Source: Struthio camelus (taxonomy: Eukaryota > Chordata > Aves > Struthioniformes > Struthionidae). Taken from it: a DNA stretch of 64,000 nt. Under the pieces are notes generated by a model that saw only the letters and a program-made list of their open reading frames with translations, was not told the DNA's origin and did no database searches. The stretch lies in assembly GCF_040807025.1 (NCBI RefSeq), contig NC_090943.1, positions 5,876,356 to 5,940,355 of the forward strand, given 5' to 3'. The translations under genes and the position numbers were made by a program. This document shows positions 1 to 13,300 of the stretch, piece by piece. The stretch's first letter is position 1, and each line of letters starts with the position of its first letter.

Positions 1-1749
1 AAAGTGGAGCCACCCTGATCGGTTTTATCCAGAGGTTTGTTGATTTGGGGTTTTGCTTTTCAGTTAATGTGGACAGAAGTTTTAAATTACATAGAGTGTC
101 TCCTCCCTCCTTCCTGTGTGATTGTAGTATGGGACTGGAATTACCCGAATGTTAGGATTTCACCCAAATTTCAAGGGAAAGACAGCAGAAATGCTGTCAA
201 TTATCTCCAGGTTTTAATTGCTTCTATTTATCAGGTATAAAGGAACAACCGGAAGCTATAAGGACATGTGGGCAAATATGTCCAAAGGGGCTGATATCAT
301 TTAATAGATCAAATGATAAAGGGTTTTAGCATGAGGTTGAATTTAGGGTGATTGCTGGCCTAATGAGGGGAGCTTTAGGGCTCTTTTTCCAGGTCAGTAA
401 CAAAAGCCGAGGACAGGATGAGGACGACCGAGCTGACTTTGACTGAACTAAGCCAAACAGTGCAAGGCAAACTAACTTGCAGTCAGCTTGAAGGCAGCAA
501 ATTCTGCTCCAGACCTGAAGAAATGGGTCACGTGCCTGAAATCTCGTCTGATTCTTTCCAGCTCTATCATCTAGTCTAATAGAAGGCAATAACCCCTCCT
601 CCAAACCTTGCCTTGCTCATAGCCTGAAAACACAACAGCTTCAACAATGCTACTTTAACAAAGGGAATGAGTCATTCATCAGAGCATGCGTTTGTGCTTG
701 AGACCTTCAGAAAAAAAATCTGTATATTCACGTACTCTTGTATTCAGCTTAAAAGGTCTGTTTTACCTGCACTAAACCCTGAAAAAAATATTTCTTGCTT
801 CTTGCAATCCAAAATCCAGGTGCAAGTGGCTGAAAGGTATATCTGCATGTGAACAACATAATTTTTCATCCATAAACAGAACCAGCAGGAATAAAGAACT
901 TTCTGAAGGATTACAGCTGGAGCGAGCTCTGGGGAAATCACGTCAACAGATAGATGGATGTAGGGACACCCAAACGTCAGGAAATGGCACCCAAAAACTG
1001 ACAGTATCCAGATTTCCTGAGCACGACGGAGAATGAGGAAGCTGCTACAATGTCATACCACGAATACTGATTGTCTGCTTGTAAAAAAAGAAAGCCACAC
1101 CGCTCATAACATTTGCTTGAGTGACAGAAATGTGGCGAGCACGAGGTTGGCATGTTTGCAGTTGTAGTAGGTTAACGACACTCCAAACTCCATTTAAAAA
1201 AATAGATCAACACATATGCCCTCTAGGCTACAACACAGTCGGATGCTATGGCTTCAAAAAGCATTTGCCTGGATCTTTGTAAGTTTTTTTCAATGGGATT
1301 CATGCTGGTTTGTATCTGTAATTCGGAAAGCACGCTCACCGGACCAGCGTAACCTGGGTTTGCACCAGGGTAGAGGTTGCTATCTGAGCTGAGGCTGCAG
1401 CTGTCTGAACAAGGTGTCTTCACTTGAGCATCCGAAGAAGCAGTGTTTTTTGGTAGCTTCTGTGAATCTTAATTGCGTCCCTCCAAAAGTAGTGACCTCA
1501 GCTCTGCTAACCGTAAAACACCGCTTAGCTCTTGGGCTTAATGGTGTGTGGCCTGCCAAAGAATCTTTTTTTCTCCCTTTCTGAGACAATCTGGGCGAAT
1601 TTATTAGCTTTTTAAAGCTGTCTGATCTTTCAGTGAAAAAAAACTAACGGAATATCAATGACCCCAGGTATTTGTCACAGGTATCATTTATGCAGAAAAT
1701 AAGGGTCTGGCTCAGGAAAGCTCTCCTGCACACATTTAACTCAATTCCA

Positions 1750-1832
1750 GGCGTAGGCCCAGGCCGGAGCTTGAATTCAAACCCATGCCTCTCTGCAGAC
1801 TTCAGTCTTACCAGTCGTTGCTAGCAAACATC
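1750..1832 (-). mobile_element. Possible tRNA-derived SINE head (MIR-like)
   Basis: The stretch with GAGCTTGAATTCAAACCCATGCCTCTCTGCAGACTTCAGTCTTACCAGTCG resembles a reverse-complemented SINE head. GAATTCAAACC is close to an inverted tRNA B box. There is no body or tail, so the call is tentative. A 22-base A run follows at 1840-1861. Confidence 0.4.
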
Positions 1833-1839
1833 TAAAAGC

Positions 1840-1861
1840 AAAAAAAAAAAAAAAAAAAAAA
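1840..1861 (+). repeat. A homopolymer (22)
   Basis: Twenty-two A residues directly downstream of the possible SINE head at 1750-1832. Because that head points to the minus strand, the A run is not its tail. Confidence 0.9.
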
Positions 1862-2839
1862 GTATTCCTAAATCAGATAACTAATTCAATTTAAAATCCT
1901 GAGGAGGACAAGGCAGTCTGAGTTTTCACGTGAGGACGGATTTATGATGATACCTTCACAGCTGGAAAGAAGAGCCTTTGGTTGATTTTAAGTGCCTTGT
2001 CCAAACAACAGGTCAAAAAACTCATTTTAGAAAGACTAAAACATTCAAATGTTTAAATACCTACGTTTCATGTTAAATTAGTGAAAAACACGGTGATCTG
2101 ATGCAGGGTTTGGATTTCAGATACTGCACATTTCAGGGCTGAGGTGAAATGGAAAGTGCAGATCCAAACTGCCTTATTTGGACCTGAGTCTGAAAACAGT
2201 GAATAAATTAAGCCTAGGTTCCTCTAACCCCAGGACTGGGTCAGGAGAAGTGTCTGTAGGAAGGCAGCAGGAATTTTCTGCAGAGCATTGGCAGCGTAAT
2301 TAGCAATGGGGCCTGATCGGACAGGGAAGTACAGCGGGAGTAAGAGTCGCTGGAGGGGAAATTGCTTGTTTGGTCATGTGCCTTGGAGCTGCAGAAACCT
2401 ACAGCACTTATCTTTCTATTTAAACCTCAACTAAACCATGACACCCTGTCACCTGAATTCAACCCCCTTTTTGGCACGTTGTTTTACTGCCTGGATCAGT
2501 CGGAACCTGCGCTCCCAGGTTCCCGAGGCTGCGGAGGAAGGAGGAACCATGCTCAGGGCTCTGTTACAGCCGAATACTTGCCTGGTTTCTCAGGGAGATA
2601 TCGCTGTGCGGCGAGCAGAGGACAGCCCACCGCTCACTGCTTCCTTTATGCTTTCAAAGATACCCAGAAATGAGCCCAAATTTTGTGGAAAGGGAGGTCA
2701 GAATGCAACCTTCTCCTGAGGCAAATGTTGCAGCTGCGTGTTCTGTGGGACCGATCCTTAAATCAGCGCACGGGAGTGCTCCAGATTCACATCTGAGCTG
2801 TCTCTAGGCATACCCACATTAGATGCTGGCAGTCCATAA

Positions 2840-2884
2840 AGAGAGAAAGGGATGCAGAGAGACAGAGAGGGAGAGGGAGGGAGA
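2840..2884 (+). repeat. GA-rich low-complexity stretch
   Basis: Imperfect GA/GGGA repeats. A shorter GA run lies at 3126-3143. Confidence 0.8.
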
Positions 2885-3294
2885 CTTCCTACAGATACTT
2901 GTACACTAGAACATCACATGAACATGTTTAGTATTTTTCCAGTATTATCAGGGGAAAATATCATCCAAGAGACATAATTATATCTTAGGTTCCCCTTTTT
3001 TTACAGGGCATTTTAAGCAGTTGTTTTGTTTCATTCTTCTCCTTTTTCTATTTTTGAATTACAGTGTTTGCAGAAGCAGGAGGAGGATGACAGTTAACAC
3101 AAGAGAAAAGTCGTGGGGGCTTGAAAGAGAGAGAGAAAGAGATGCTCTTGTTCCTCAGCATTTCGGCAGAAACAAGTATGGTTCCAGTCCTATTGCTCGG
3201 GTTTGCCTTACACCAAGTGTCTCTCCCCACTCTCCAGACTCGCTTCTAGTGCAAGTCAAAGGTCCAAGATCTAAGATGCAGTTATAGGCACCAG

Positions 3295-3420
3295 GAGGTA
3301 GCTATGTTTAGGCAACTGAGTCCTCCACCATAGACTATAATGGGAGCTTATACATCTGGCTCACATAAAAACATCTACATAAAGGCAGCTAAATTTAGGT
3401 CTCAATCTGCAAGCTGACTC
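3295..3420 (+). repeat. Unidentified diverged repeat, copy 1
   Basis: Contains GTTTAGGCAACTGAGTCC at 3306-3323, matched with one difference at 12844-12861 and in part at 13268-13280, followed by segments with CTAAATTTAGGTCTC. I do not recognise the family. Boundaries are guesses. Confidence 0.45.
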
Positions 3421-6378
3421 CCACCCATGGTAACTTGCTGAGGGAGCCTTGCTTGATGATCTGTCAAAGGTCTGAGACTAAATCTCGGGAAGAGGGACTT
3501 CCCATGCTCTGGGTTCCCACCATCCTCACACAGCAGGGCTATTGTTCTGGGAACTCCCCTTTCTCCAGGAACTTCCACAACTACTTGGCTAAAGCCACTC
3601 AGACAAGTTGGATATTTTGCAAACCTCCACCCTGACAAGCAAGTCCTTTACCCACAGTCATTATCAGTAAGTCAGGCCCTGGGAACTGCTCTGCCCGGCC
3701 CCTGTCTCTTCTTGTAACCATTTTGTGCTACTTCACTGACCCAATAATGCAAGCAGCCTTTCCAGCTGACGTCAGCCGAGCTGGGAGCACACCACGTTTC
3801 CACAGAGAAAATTGCCCAAAGGCACTAACACTGCATGCCCAGATTAGTGTCTCCTTCAAGGCTATCACTGTAGTAACAGGGAGCCTCTCAAAAATAATCA
3901 GTAATATGACTATGAGTAGCTCACTTGTCATCTTGTAACTAGCAACTACTTAGTATTTTGGCTGAAGACTGTTAGGTACGAGCAAACATGAACAGTGGAT
4001 GCTTCAGAGGGAAGTTTCATGTGATGCACCTTGCTATTGGTCATCTGTGGTCCTTGGAGAACAGATTCTTTCCCAACGCCAGGAGCAATTGGTTGCTGTC
4101 CTGAAGCATGAGATCTGATTAGAGTGCACAACCATGAAAGCTATTGTAGGTCATAAAGTCACTGAGGTATAAAAACCTTTATTTACTGTTTGAAATTCCA
4201 GCTCTAATCATTGTTTCCTAATCATTGCCTCCACAGACAGACACCTCCAAGGAGGAATTTCCCACTGTCTGTTTTCAAGGGACGGAGGAGATGTTTTCAG
4301 CAATGTTTTTATTCCTCGTTCCATTGACAGGCTCTGACAGCATTAACCTCTTCAGTGAAGATGTGCGCTCATCTACCAGTCTTAGTGGGATGGCATTGAC
4401 CGAAATTAGCCTTGCGCTTTAGGACTTACCAAATTGCAATTTTATTAAATGCTTTACCGTGCAGAAAGTGACAGCCCCAGTGAAGCCAGTGACATGGCCC
4501 ATTGGCTTCAAAGCAGTGTGAGCAGACCCCTTTAGTTCCTTCAGCTCCTCAGGATTTGCATCTACTGAGATGTGTGTCACAATGATTTTTTTAACAGGAT
4601 ACTTCTCTTGCTTTTTAGTTCCTGAGCCTTTCAGAGATGTACTCGCATTATGTTTTCAAATTCTCTTCTATACTTACAAGGCCTAGAAACCCTTTTTTTT
4701 TTTTATATATATCTGTATTTATTTCACTGAGGTTCTGTAGCAGCAATGAGATTAGGTGCGGAGAACAAAACGACCAGGTAGTCCAGGTCTCACAATAAAA
4801 TCTAGTGAGTCTGAAGCATGAGTAAGCTACAGGGCTATAGTGAGGACAGGGAGAAAGGACTCTTCATGCCACTTTGTAGAAGGGAAAGAGCCCAATGAGT
4901 GCAGTGGGCTGGGGTCCAGACCCAGCTGCACTGAAAAAGCCAGAAAGGTAGGGTGCCCATTAGCCTATAGGGACCAAGAAAGAGGTCCCCAAAAGACTTA
5001 ACACAATCAATATTTAATAGTATCCCGGTGCTACCATTATAGACGGTTGGTGTCCCTCAAGCATGTGCTGTCACACAAGATGGTGCTCAGAGCACCCAAG
5101 AGAAAAGGTTCCTACTGATCTTAGCTGATCAGGCCCACAACGCACATAGTCCTATTCAAAAAGCCATGCGTCAACATTAGGTACTGCAAATCTCTGGAAA
5201 ATACTAGCCCAGATGCCCAGGAAAGAGGCATTGTCTTCCTGTACGTTAGTCTTTCTCAAAGTAGTACTGTAAAGTCTCAGTCTGCCCACATGGGGACATG
5301 CCACTAGTGAAGCACACCTGGCTGATGAGCATTTATGATGAATTCAACTCCCACTGCCCTCCCATTTTCTACAAATGTTCCATTAGGATCTAAGCAACAG
5401 TCAGAATTGAGAGTGCAAAGACAATTATGCACTAGAATTTAAACAAACCATTAGTTACCAAGATATTCTGGCAGATGATGGCTCCAACAATGCTTATTAC
5501 AAGAACCTTCATCAAGTTATCTGCTTTTCCATGTAAGCAGGGGTAATAACCCTAACTGAGATGAGAAAAATAATTAAAAAGCATATAACAAGATGCTTTA
5601 TTAATGACATGCACGTCTCCATCACTTTAAGAAAATTGGGCAATCTGTTCCTATGCCACAGCTCTCCATCAAGGGTTTATATTTACCATCACTTAAATAA
5701 TGACTTGTTAAAGTGTTATCTAATTCCCTTGGTTAGGCTTGCAGGAGGAGGGGACAAAGGAATCATTTATTTATTGATGACACACGTTGAGAAGCATTTC
5801 TGTGGCACAAAGAGGAGTAGGAAAAGAACAGAACAAAACATTGCAAAAAGGATCACTGCTCAGCACACAGGTCTGTGTTTTTAAAAGAAGCCTTCAGCAA
5901 GGCAATAACAAAATGAAAATCACTCAAAAAAAAAAAATAGTTGCAGGAAGAAAGACCCCCTCCCCCAGCCCCCAAAAGAGGGGAAATGGCCTCTCTTTAT
6001 AAATCCAGTTCTGTTCTCAGTGCGGCTGGTGTCAAAGGTCTTCAGTGAAAGCAGGAACAGACTCACCAGGGAATTTGCAAGGTTCAGTGCACCTGAGTTC
6101 AGTGATGGGACCACAGAGCTGAGCTTAGCCCTGGGATATGAAAATTATTTTTGTCCCTGTTCATAGAAAGCATGAGGCTGGCATGTCTGAAAACTGAGGT
6201 CCTCTCTTGATCTCTGACCGAAATCTTGACAAAACAAGCTTTTCGAGACTGCTCTGTCAGCTTGTCTGAGACCTGTCTCCGAGGACTACACATAGGAGCA
6301 TCCGCTCTTCCTGTCCATTCAGTCTTCAGGCTCTTCTGCCAGGCACCTTTGATGAAGCCACGGAGGATATGACTCATC

Positions 6379-6395
6379 AAGGTGCTGAGCACCTT
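6379..6395. repeat. Perfect inverted repeat AAGGTGCT-G-AGCACCTT
   Basis: Eight-base arms around one central base. The same arms recur at 33852-33871, so this is probably a surviving core of an old palindromic repeat rather than a local accident. Confidence 0.6.
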
Positions 6396-7144
6396 CTCTT
6401 TGCACTCGGAACTCTAATTTACTTAATCACTACATATTAAAGCATGTATAATTAAGGACAGTAGTTAGATCTGGTGGGGAGACAGGATTCACCCAGTGCT
6501 TGTTCCATTCACACACTGTCTGGCTGGGCAAGTGACTTTAATGCCCCTTGCCCAACATCAAGCTTTCAAACTGAAATATTTTCTTCCTTTTCTGACAACA
6601 GTTCAAAGTGTATATTTCATTTAAAAGATGAGGGTAGGTAGGAACCCAGCCTTCTGACCCAAGGAAATATTTTAGCTGAAAGTTTCTCTCTAGGGCAGGT
6701 ATTAACACGAATGTGCTGGGTCTCAGCAGGGATTCAATAGCTGTGTTTCTGAGTGGGCTGAAGAAACAACAAAACATTGTTACTATTAATAAACAAGGGG
6801 GCTTACTTCCCATGTCCTCACTAACCAGCACGACCACAGCTCTGCATGGAGACCAGGAGGGACTGAGACTCCTTCTTTGTAAGAACTGCTTTGCACTGCT
6901 TTACTTTGCAATCCTTACTGAAGGCACAGCCTCAAGAGATGTCACACTGAAATCAGGCCCAGGTCTTCAACACTTTGCTCCTCAGTCTTGAGATCAAGTC
7001 ACCTAACCTCCCTTAGATGCCCACTGTACAGCTGAGGAGGTAAGGATACTCCCATTTGACCATCATCTAGCTAATGGGATTGAAAGGTCTCTGTGGTGGC
7101 ATCTATCTCCAACCAGGCATTGCTAACTTCCTGACATTGGAATG

Positions 7145-7262
7145 AATAATAATAGCAATATTTGGTTTCTCTAAAGCACTTTTCAAAAGCAGATCTTGAA
7201 GTGCTTTGTATAAGATATAAAATATTATTATCCCTCATTGACATATGGGCCTTAACCTTAGC
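7145..7262 (-). mobile_element. MIR/CORE-SINE-like 3' half
   Basis: In reverse orientation: AATAATAATAGCAATA, then CTAAAGCACTTTTCAAAAGC, GTGCTTTGTATAAG and TATTATTATCCCTCATTGACATATGGGCC. These match the tail and central core of the amniote MIR-type SINE. The tRNA-derived head is not clear downstream. Confidence 0.65.
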
Positions 7263-9009
7263 AGGAGTGTCTAGAGACTACCACGGTGCAAGAATCCGGT
7301 GCCTTTCATCCAGTGTTGTCTGCAAAATGCAGTTAGTAACTGAACCACCTTGTAGGATTATCCAGGGCTGAGGGCCATGGGTGGTTCATGGCTCTCATTC
7401 ATCAGAGTGCTTTCACACACATATCTCCCTGACCTCCAGGGGAGCCAAACACCTGCTTACTTTACAAACAAGTTTCAAAAGGCATCTGCTGGGCTGGTAC
7501 TTTGGAGAGGCTCAAGTTTCGCTTCTCAAAATGACACAAGCCTGTGCTTAGCACTTGTTTGGCTGGATAGTGCTGTGAAGTTATTTAACACTGCCAAGGT
7601 TTCTCTTGTTATTTATGAAAAAAAGATGAAATATTTGCAATCTAGTATGATTTTTTTTTTCCAGGATTTAAAGGTAAATAATTCCACTGAGGGCTGCAAA
7701 TGTCTAACATGCCTAACGTTGGGACAAATCAGGGCCAGTGCAGGACTGAAGTGCAGCGTGGCGAGCACGGCAGCCATCCACCCTGTCACCATTGCTGGCA
7801 CAACGGCTGGTCAACACAGTCTTTGAGAGTGGCAAAGTGGCTTCAGGAACAGATCACAGCAAGGAAGTGACAACAGCTTCCCAAGGATCTCGCAGCCTCA
7901 TTCCAGGCAGGGCTGGCTTTGTAGAAGGCAGAGCAACTAGCAATGTCAGCTTGCTAGTTAGAGAAAAAGAGATTGCTGCAGCACCAGGCTGGGAAAGCAG
8001 GGTGCTCGCACCTAGCAGGGAGCTGTGAGCACCATCTGTGTTGCAAACGCAGTGATGCTGAGGGAGTGAGAAGCGGTGTATCAGCCCACCCCGCTGAGCG
8101 CTTGAGAGCGGAGACCCTAGAGCCAGCAAGGAGCGTTGCCTGGGCAAGCAAACCCATGCCACGGCCTCCACGTGTGATGACAAGGAGCCGGATGAGCTGC
8201 TGGGGAGACCTGGTTGCCGAAATGGGTGTCTTCTCTTCCCTCCAGGCTCTGCAGCCACCTGGGAAGAACGAGAGCCCAAAGGTCCAAAGCAGGGATATAT
8301 GCCCAAGATGAAGGGCTCTTCACCCTGCTGGCTCACATCCTCTAACAGCTGGCAATTCAGATTTTCCAGAAATCTCTGTGCCAGCAGTGCCCTAGGTCAT
8401 CCAAAGAGAGCCAAACACAGCTGAGGTGTCCTACGGTGGCCACCCCAGCAGGGGAACGTTCATCACCTCCCTAGACTGCACTAGCATGTGTGCTACGGTG
8501 GGTCCCGGCGCTGCGGGCACCTCATTGGGATTCCAGGCAACACCGAGACCGCGTACATTCAAAGATGAGAAGGAAACAGCAGGGAGTACACGTCTGTATG
8601 TGACCTCGGTGACACAAGCCTGCAGGCGCAAATTACATACTTCAAAAGTGACATTTGCTGTCATGGGGGGAGGTTTGAGGGAGGCTGTTTAAAATTCAAC
8701 TAAACTCTGCCTGGAAAGAGGTTGGCATGTGCTCTTCTTTTCTTCTTTACTCCCTGGGGTAACACTGTGGAGATGTTTCTAGTAAGGGAATCCATCTCCT
8801 GCTCCCGGAGCTGGCAGCAAATTTTGCCCCAGGGATGGGATTCACATGTTACATCTTGGTGTGAGTAATTGTGAATCTCTGGCTGCTTTACAAACTCCAG
8901 ATCAGCCTGCCTGCCTATTGAGTAAGCACCATAGGAACTGATTTACACCATCAGAAGGTAGGAGTTAGACCAGTTAGAGCCAAACACCTCAAAAAATACT
9001 CAGCAGATA

Positions 9010-9115
9010 TATCTTATTAGCTCCATTTTAAAGATGGAGAAACTGAAGCAGAGTGACTCCATATGCCTTTCCGGTGCACGCAGAAGTCAGACCGTAGATC
9101 TGTTCTCCTTGTTTG
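9010..9115 (-). mobile_element. MIR-like SINE fragment
   Basis: Reading + strand, CTTATTAGCTCCATTTTAAAGATGGAGAAACTGAAGCAGAGTGAC is the reverse complement of the MIR core. It is followed by a CAGAAGTCAGACC stretch in the place of the tRNA-derived head. The homology is recognisable but short. Confidence 0.65.
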
Positions 9116-10426
9116 CTTCAGCTATAATGGCATCTACCTCCTCTCCTGCATTATCTGTAATACTATTGACAAGAAACGATGGCAATGCACAGAGGCTTCA
9201 GCTGGGATCAGAGGGGCTTTGTGATAGTAAATAGCAGTGTGTCAGCTCTCTCTTCTGGGATGTTGTTCAAGTTTTTTCCTTGTTTTATGTGCAGCAAAGA
9301 TGGAAGCCTGCTTTTCTCCTTTCCCAGGAGAATACCCTAATTCACAGGGCACAGATTATGCTGAGGTGGAAGTTCCTGTATGATTACAGTAAAATGTAAT
9401 TCTACTTGGTATACTAATTATTTGTTAACTGGAGTAGGGGTTTGAACCTTAGTCTCCCACATTGACTGCAATGCTGAGATTACATTAAGTGCCTTTATGG
9501 TGCTAACTCCCACAGCGCTGTGTTGCTCCTTTTCCCTCTTTGATAACACTGGATAGCTCTCAGACTGCAACGTGGGGACCCCAGGGAAATCTGGGGTCAT
9601 GGACACTCGTTGTCATGATTTTGGGGAGCAGAGGTTATCAGCTCAAGATTACCTGTGCATTAGTTGCCAAGATTGCTGGGCATTGCACAGGTATCAAGGG
9701 ACGCCGAGGTGCAAAGAGATGCCAGATGCTACTGCAGTCCAAGAAATAACACACAGGCTTGGGAAAGACTGTGTTTAATGTGCCAAAGGCTTCCATGTAT
9801 ATAGGCAACTGTGCTAAGTACCGCTCAAAAATATAGCCACGTAGAAAAGAGAGGCAATATAAAGACAATTCGTGTAAGGAGGGTGGCGGAAACAGGATTT
9901 ACTTCAGCGGGCACTGGGAGCGATGCAAGGAGGACACTGCCTTTCTGTAATGGGTTGGGCTTACGCGAGGCTACAGTGGTACCTAATCTTTTTGAAAGAC
10001 TTCTGACGCAGGGCTCAGTTCTGCTTTAGGCACCAATGCGGTACATGAAAAACAGGTACAGATTAAATATCAATTTTTTGCCCTAGATGAACATTAAATA
10101 ATTGAGCGCTTGCTAACCTGGCTTAATAAGCCTAGCAATCAGACCTGGCTTCCTCACCTAGTGCACCGCCTCTTTTGCTAGCCCTGCATTTATAACAAGC
10201 TTATAGTCACTGAGAAATGTACTGGGACTTCTCTCTCACTCAGCACTGAATCCTACTGACTCAAGCTGTCCGATATCATATCTTTGTAGCACCTCTTAGA
10301 TGAGGTGCGTGTTAGGTCAGGAAGCCAAACCTGGTCACCTGATGGGGTGAGGCTCCATGTCCCCAGGTCCAACCAGTACTGAAAATATATTCCCAGTAGG
10401 CACCCACACAAATGCACATATAAAGT

Positions 10427-10451
10427 GCACACACACACATGCACACACACA
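10427..10451 (+). repeat. (CA)n microsatellite, interrupted
   Basis: CA dinucleotides interrupted once by TG. It opens a CA-rich block that extends to about 10850. Confidence 0.85.
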
Positions 10452-10654
10452 GGTGGGTCTCCTAATCGACCCCCAGCTACAGTCTCACTAACAGTCAGCC
10501 AGGACTCCCCTAGTCCCCCAGTAGCCAACTCCCCTGTGGACTCACCCTTAGAGACACACACGTACACTCCTGGCTCCCGCGTCACTTCACCTACTCACCG
10601 CCTAGCCCACCTTGCCGTCACTAGCGATTGCACACTCACTTGCGCACCCACACT

Positions 10655-10805
10655 CACCCCAGGTGCTGGCAGCACAGGCATATGGAACCTCTCATCCATG
10701 GTTTCCACTCCATTTGCTGGGACTTGGCTTCCTTCACTCTGGTGTCCCCAATTGCTGGCACAGGGGCCCCTATGGCTCCCGGTCTGACTCCAGGTGCTGG
10801 CATTC
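10655..10805 (+). repeat. Degenerate minisatellite with TGCTGG core
   Basis: TGCTGG occurs at about 10664, 10715, 10753 and 10794, spaced 38-51 bases, in similar C-rich surroundings. Two copies share the 13-mer CCAGGTGCTGGCA (10659-10671 and 10790-10802). This suggests an old tandem repeat with a unit near 40-50 bases lying between two CA tracts. Confidence 0.45.
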
Positions 10806-10811
10806 AGACTC

Positions 10812-10829
10812 CACACACACACACACACG
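10812..10829 (+). repeat. (CA)n microsatellite
   Basis: About nine CA units, followed by GCATGCATGCAG. Confidence 0.85.
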
Positions 10830-12779
10830 CATGCATGCAGAATAGAGTCCCCCATCCAGGAAAACAGACAGAAAGGAGTTTTCATAAGAAGGTAGGACCA
10901 GCTGCACTGATCAGCCACAGGGCATGGCCAGACAAGCGTGCTCACCAGCCCCATTTACACGTGACCAGTTCCTTTTTATCCCCTTATCCCTCTAGTTTCC
11001 CACATTTGTTCCTCCCTAAATCACCTAGATCGCTCCCTTTTTCTGCCCTTGGCTTCTCCCTTAAACATCACAAAATAAGCCTTGTCCAATCCCAAAACGC
11101 TCTTCTCTTGCGTCCCACTCTGTGTCCCATTCTCCCAGACAGTGACCCCTTCAGTCTAAAAGGTGCTTCAGAGAGCTGTCCCCGTTGACTCACCTTGTTG
11201 GGTCTCTCACCTGGACTGTGATGCTGATGCTCTGTTGGGATAGCCCTGGAGGAGCTGGACAGGGTGTCTGGTCCTCTGAGCAGGTAATTTGGGTTCTCCC
11301 ACCTGCCACTGTATCTCTCCACTCCTCTGTGCTTGCAGAGATAAGCTTTTTTACCATATAAGCTAACAATGTGAGGCCAAGATCACCTCCCTGATGACCA
11401 CCAAAATCAGTCAAGACTTTGCGACCCGTTCTGAAGAAGATGAGACCTCCTGCCAGTCATGCAATTACCTTCAGCTGTCTAGCCTCTGAACTTTCCCAGG
11501 TGTGCATTGTTCCTCCCCATTGCCTCTTCTAAGCTGTTGAACAGCTTCAAAGGGGGTGGGAGGGGACAGAGAAAAAACAATGTCTCATTCCAAAATCTAG
11601 CACAAAATATTTTTCTGAAGAAAGAATTCAGAGCACTGCAGCAAAAGCCTCTGTTCTGGGTCTTAGTCAAGCAGTTGTCAAAATTTAAGGCTCCTTCTGG
11701 AAGAAGAAATAATTGTTGGATAAAGATGCAATGCAATTCCATTAATTCACAACTTCCTTCTTTTCTCTAGAAATGTTGGAAAAGAACAGAAAGTAGTTGC
11801 TGACTTAACAACTCTAAGCCACGTTCCAGACTGCTCAAGACATGAACGTCAAATGTATTATCACTTTCCTTCTCTCCATTTTCTTAGCAAATGCTGACAA
11901 CGTTTCCATGACTATCTCACCCGGATATTCTCTCTCTAGTTTTCTGGTCTTTTTGAGTCTCTTCCATATACACTTCTATACACAGTTAAACTCTCCCATA
12001 CATGTGTGCTTTGCAAGTACCTTTGCTTTGATTTGTGATAGATGGCTGTATTATGATGATATTAGTCAGCCACCTCATAAGATGGAATGACTTAATAGTT
12101 TTTATCCTTTTGTCCTCATTCACAGAGTATTTTCAACCCTGTCATCTCAATTCCTAAGAGGACTATGCAATTTTGCAAGACCTTGAACAGCTCCTGCTGT
12201 TTGTTTTATCAATAGGTTGACCAGAACATGTGACTCACTAAAGAGTTCTTCAGAATACTGAACAGAAGCAGGACAAAAACTGAGGCCAGAAGTTTAAACT
12301 AAGCAAATGAGACGGTTACCAACCACAGCGAAAATCTTTCAAGAGAGCTGGTGGAGTGTTAGACAACGCTGACTCTTATCTGGCTATGCATCTTTTAAAC
12401 CCTGTAGAGACCTAGCTTATGTGAAACCAAGAGGAGGTTCCTGCATTCCTAAGGCAGACATCTAAAACAGGGCAGATGAATCATGCCCTAGAAGTGCTCA
12501 TTTCGCTTCACACATGACCAAGGGAGCAAGGAGTGACCAGTTGAGATATAATCTGCACTGAGCATGTGTAGTTAGAAGAGAAGAACTCCACCTCTGGTGC
12601 TCACCTCAGACAGACGTGTCTAGTGCTCTTTGGGATATTCTAGGTGTTTGCACACCTATCTACTGGCAGGTATGATGAAAGATGTATGGAGAACTCCACC
12701 TTTCTGGAATTCGGTGTCACCCAGACCTTCATCTCCCATAACGAGAGACCCAGGTCACATCTGCCATTGCAAGTGCCAC

Positions 12780-12900
12780 AGGTATCTTGTGTATCAGCTG
12801 TCTGGGATATTCTGGAGCATCTCACATGGCACATCGTACCTCTGTTTAGACAACTGAGTCCCAACTAATGGAGCCTACAGAGCTGATCATCTGATCAAAT
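12780..12900 (+). repeat. Unidentified diverged repeat, copy 2
   Basis: GGAGCATCTCACATGGCAC (12814-12832) is followed by GTTTAGACAACTGAGTCC (12844-12861). The first block matches 18624-18642 and the second matches 3306-3323, so the blocks are probably parts of one dispersed element. Confidence 0.45.
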
Positions 12901-13214
12901 GTACAGAACCACTCTCTGGGCTCCGTGGACTGTATGGAGTAGATTCCCACAGACTGTAACAGGAGCTCAGACACACAGCGCTCATGTTGACACCATGCTG
13001 CACACACTTGAGTTTAGCTGTCTCAGTCAGTGAGCTGAACTCTACCCTTCGTATAAATGTGTTAGGCTCAGCTCAGTTGACCACACATAGATGTCTCACA
13101 ACTCTTGAGAAGCCTTGGGTGTTGATAGGCACTGCAAGTGTCTTTCCTGCCTCCCAGCAGCTGCTCCAAGAGGGAGGGAGTCCCTCCTGTGCCATTTCCT
13201 ACCAGCCCTGGTCC

Positions 13215-13300
13215 TGTGTGGATGTGTCAGATTCCTAGGGCATCTCAGAAAACACCAGACACCTCCATTTAGGCAACTGAAAAGTGCCCTGTGTGTTTTC
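13215..13300 (+). repeat. Unidentified diverged repeat, copy 3
   Basis: TAGGGCATCTCAGAAAACAC (from 13237) is followed about 30 bases later by TTTAGGCAACTGA (13268-13280). The block order and spacing are the same as in the copy at 12780-12900, 430 bases upstream. Confidence 0.45.

Larger units (their letters stand above)
1..7144. other. Upstream flank, no gene recognised
   Basis: Apart from the small repeats listed separately, I see no coding exon with a recognisable product. Open frames are short, overlap on both strands and lack domains. The last exons of ITGA9, upstream of CTDSPL in other vertebrates, may lie before position 1; none was recognised here. Confidence 0.6.

Noticed and set aside
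6500-6545. CTGGCTGGGCAAGTGACTTTAATG as a MIR core
   Set aside because: Only one short word matches the SINE (GGGCAAGTGACTT type); flanks do not align.
7854-8336. A 160-codon minus-strand open frame
   Set aside because: Overlapping long frames exist on both strands and the product resembles nothing I know; no splice or promoter context.
10628-11188. A 186-codon plus-strand open frame
   Set aside because: It starts in CA repeats and encodes His/Thr/Pro-rich low-complexity sequence; an equally open frame runs on the opposite strand. No recognisable domain.
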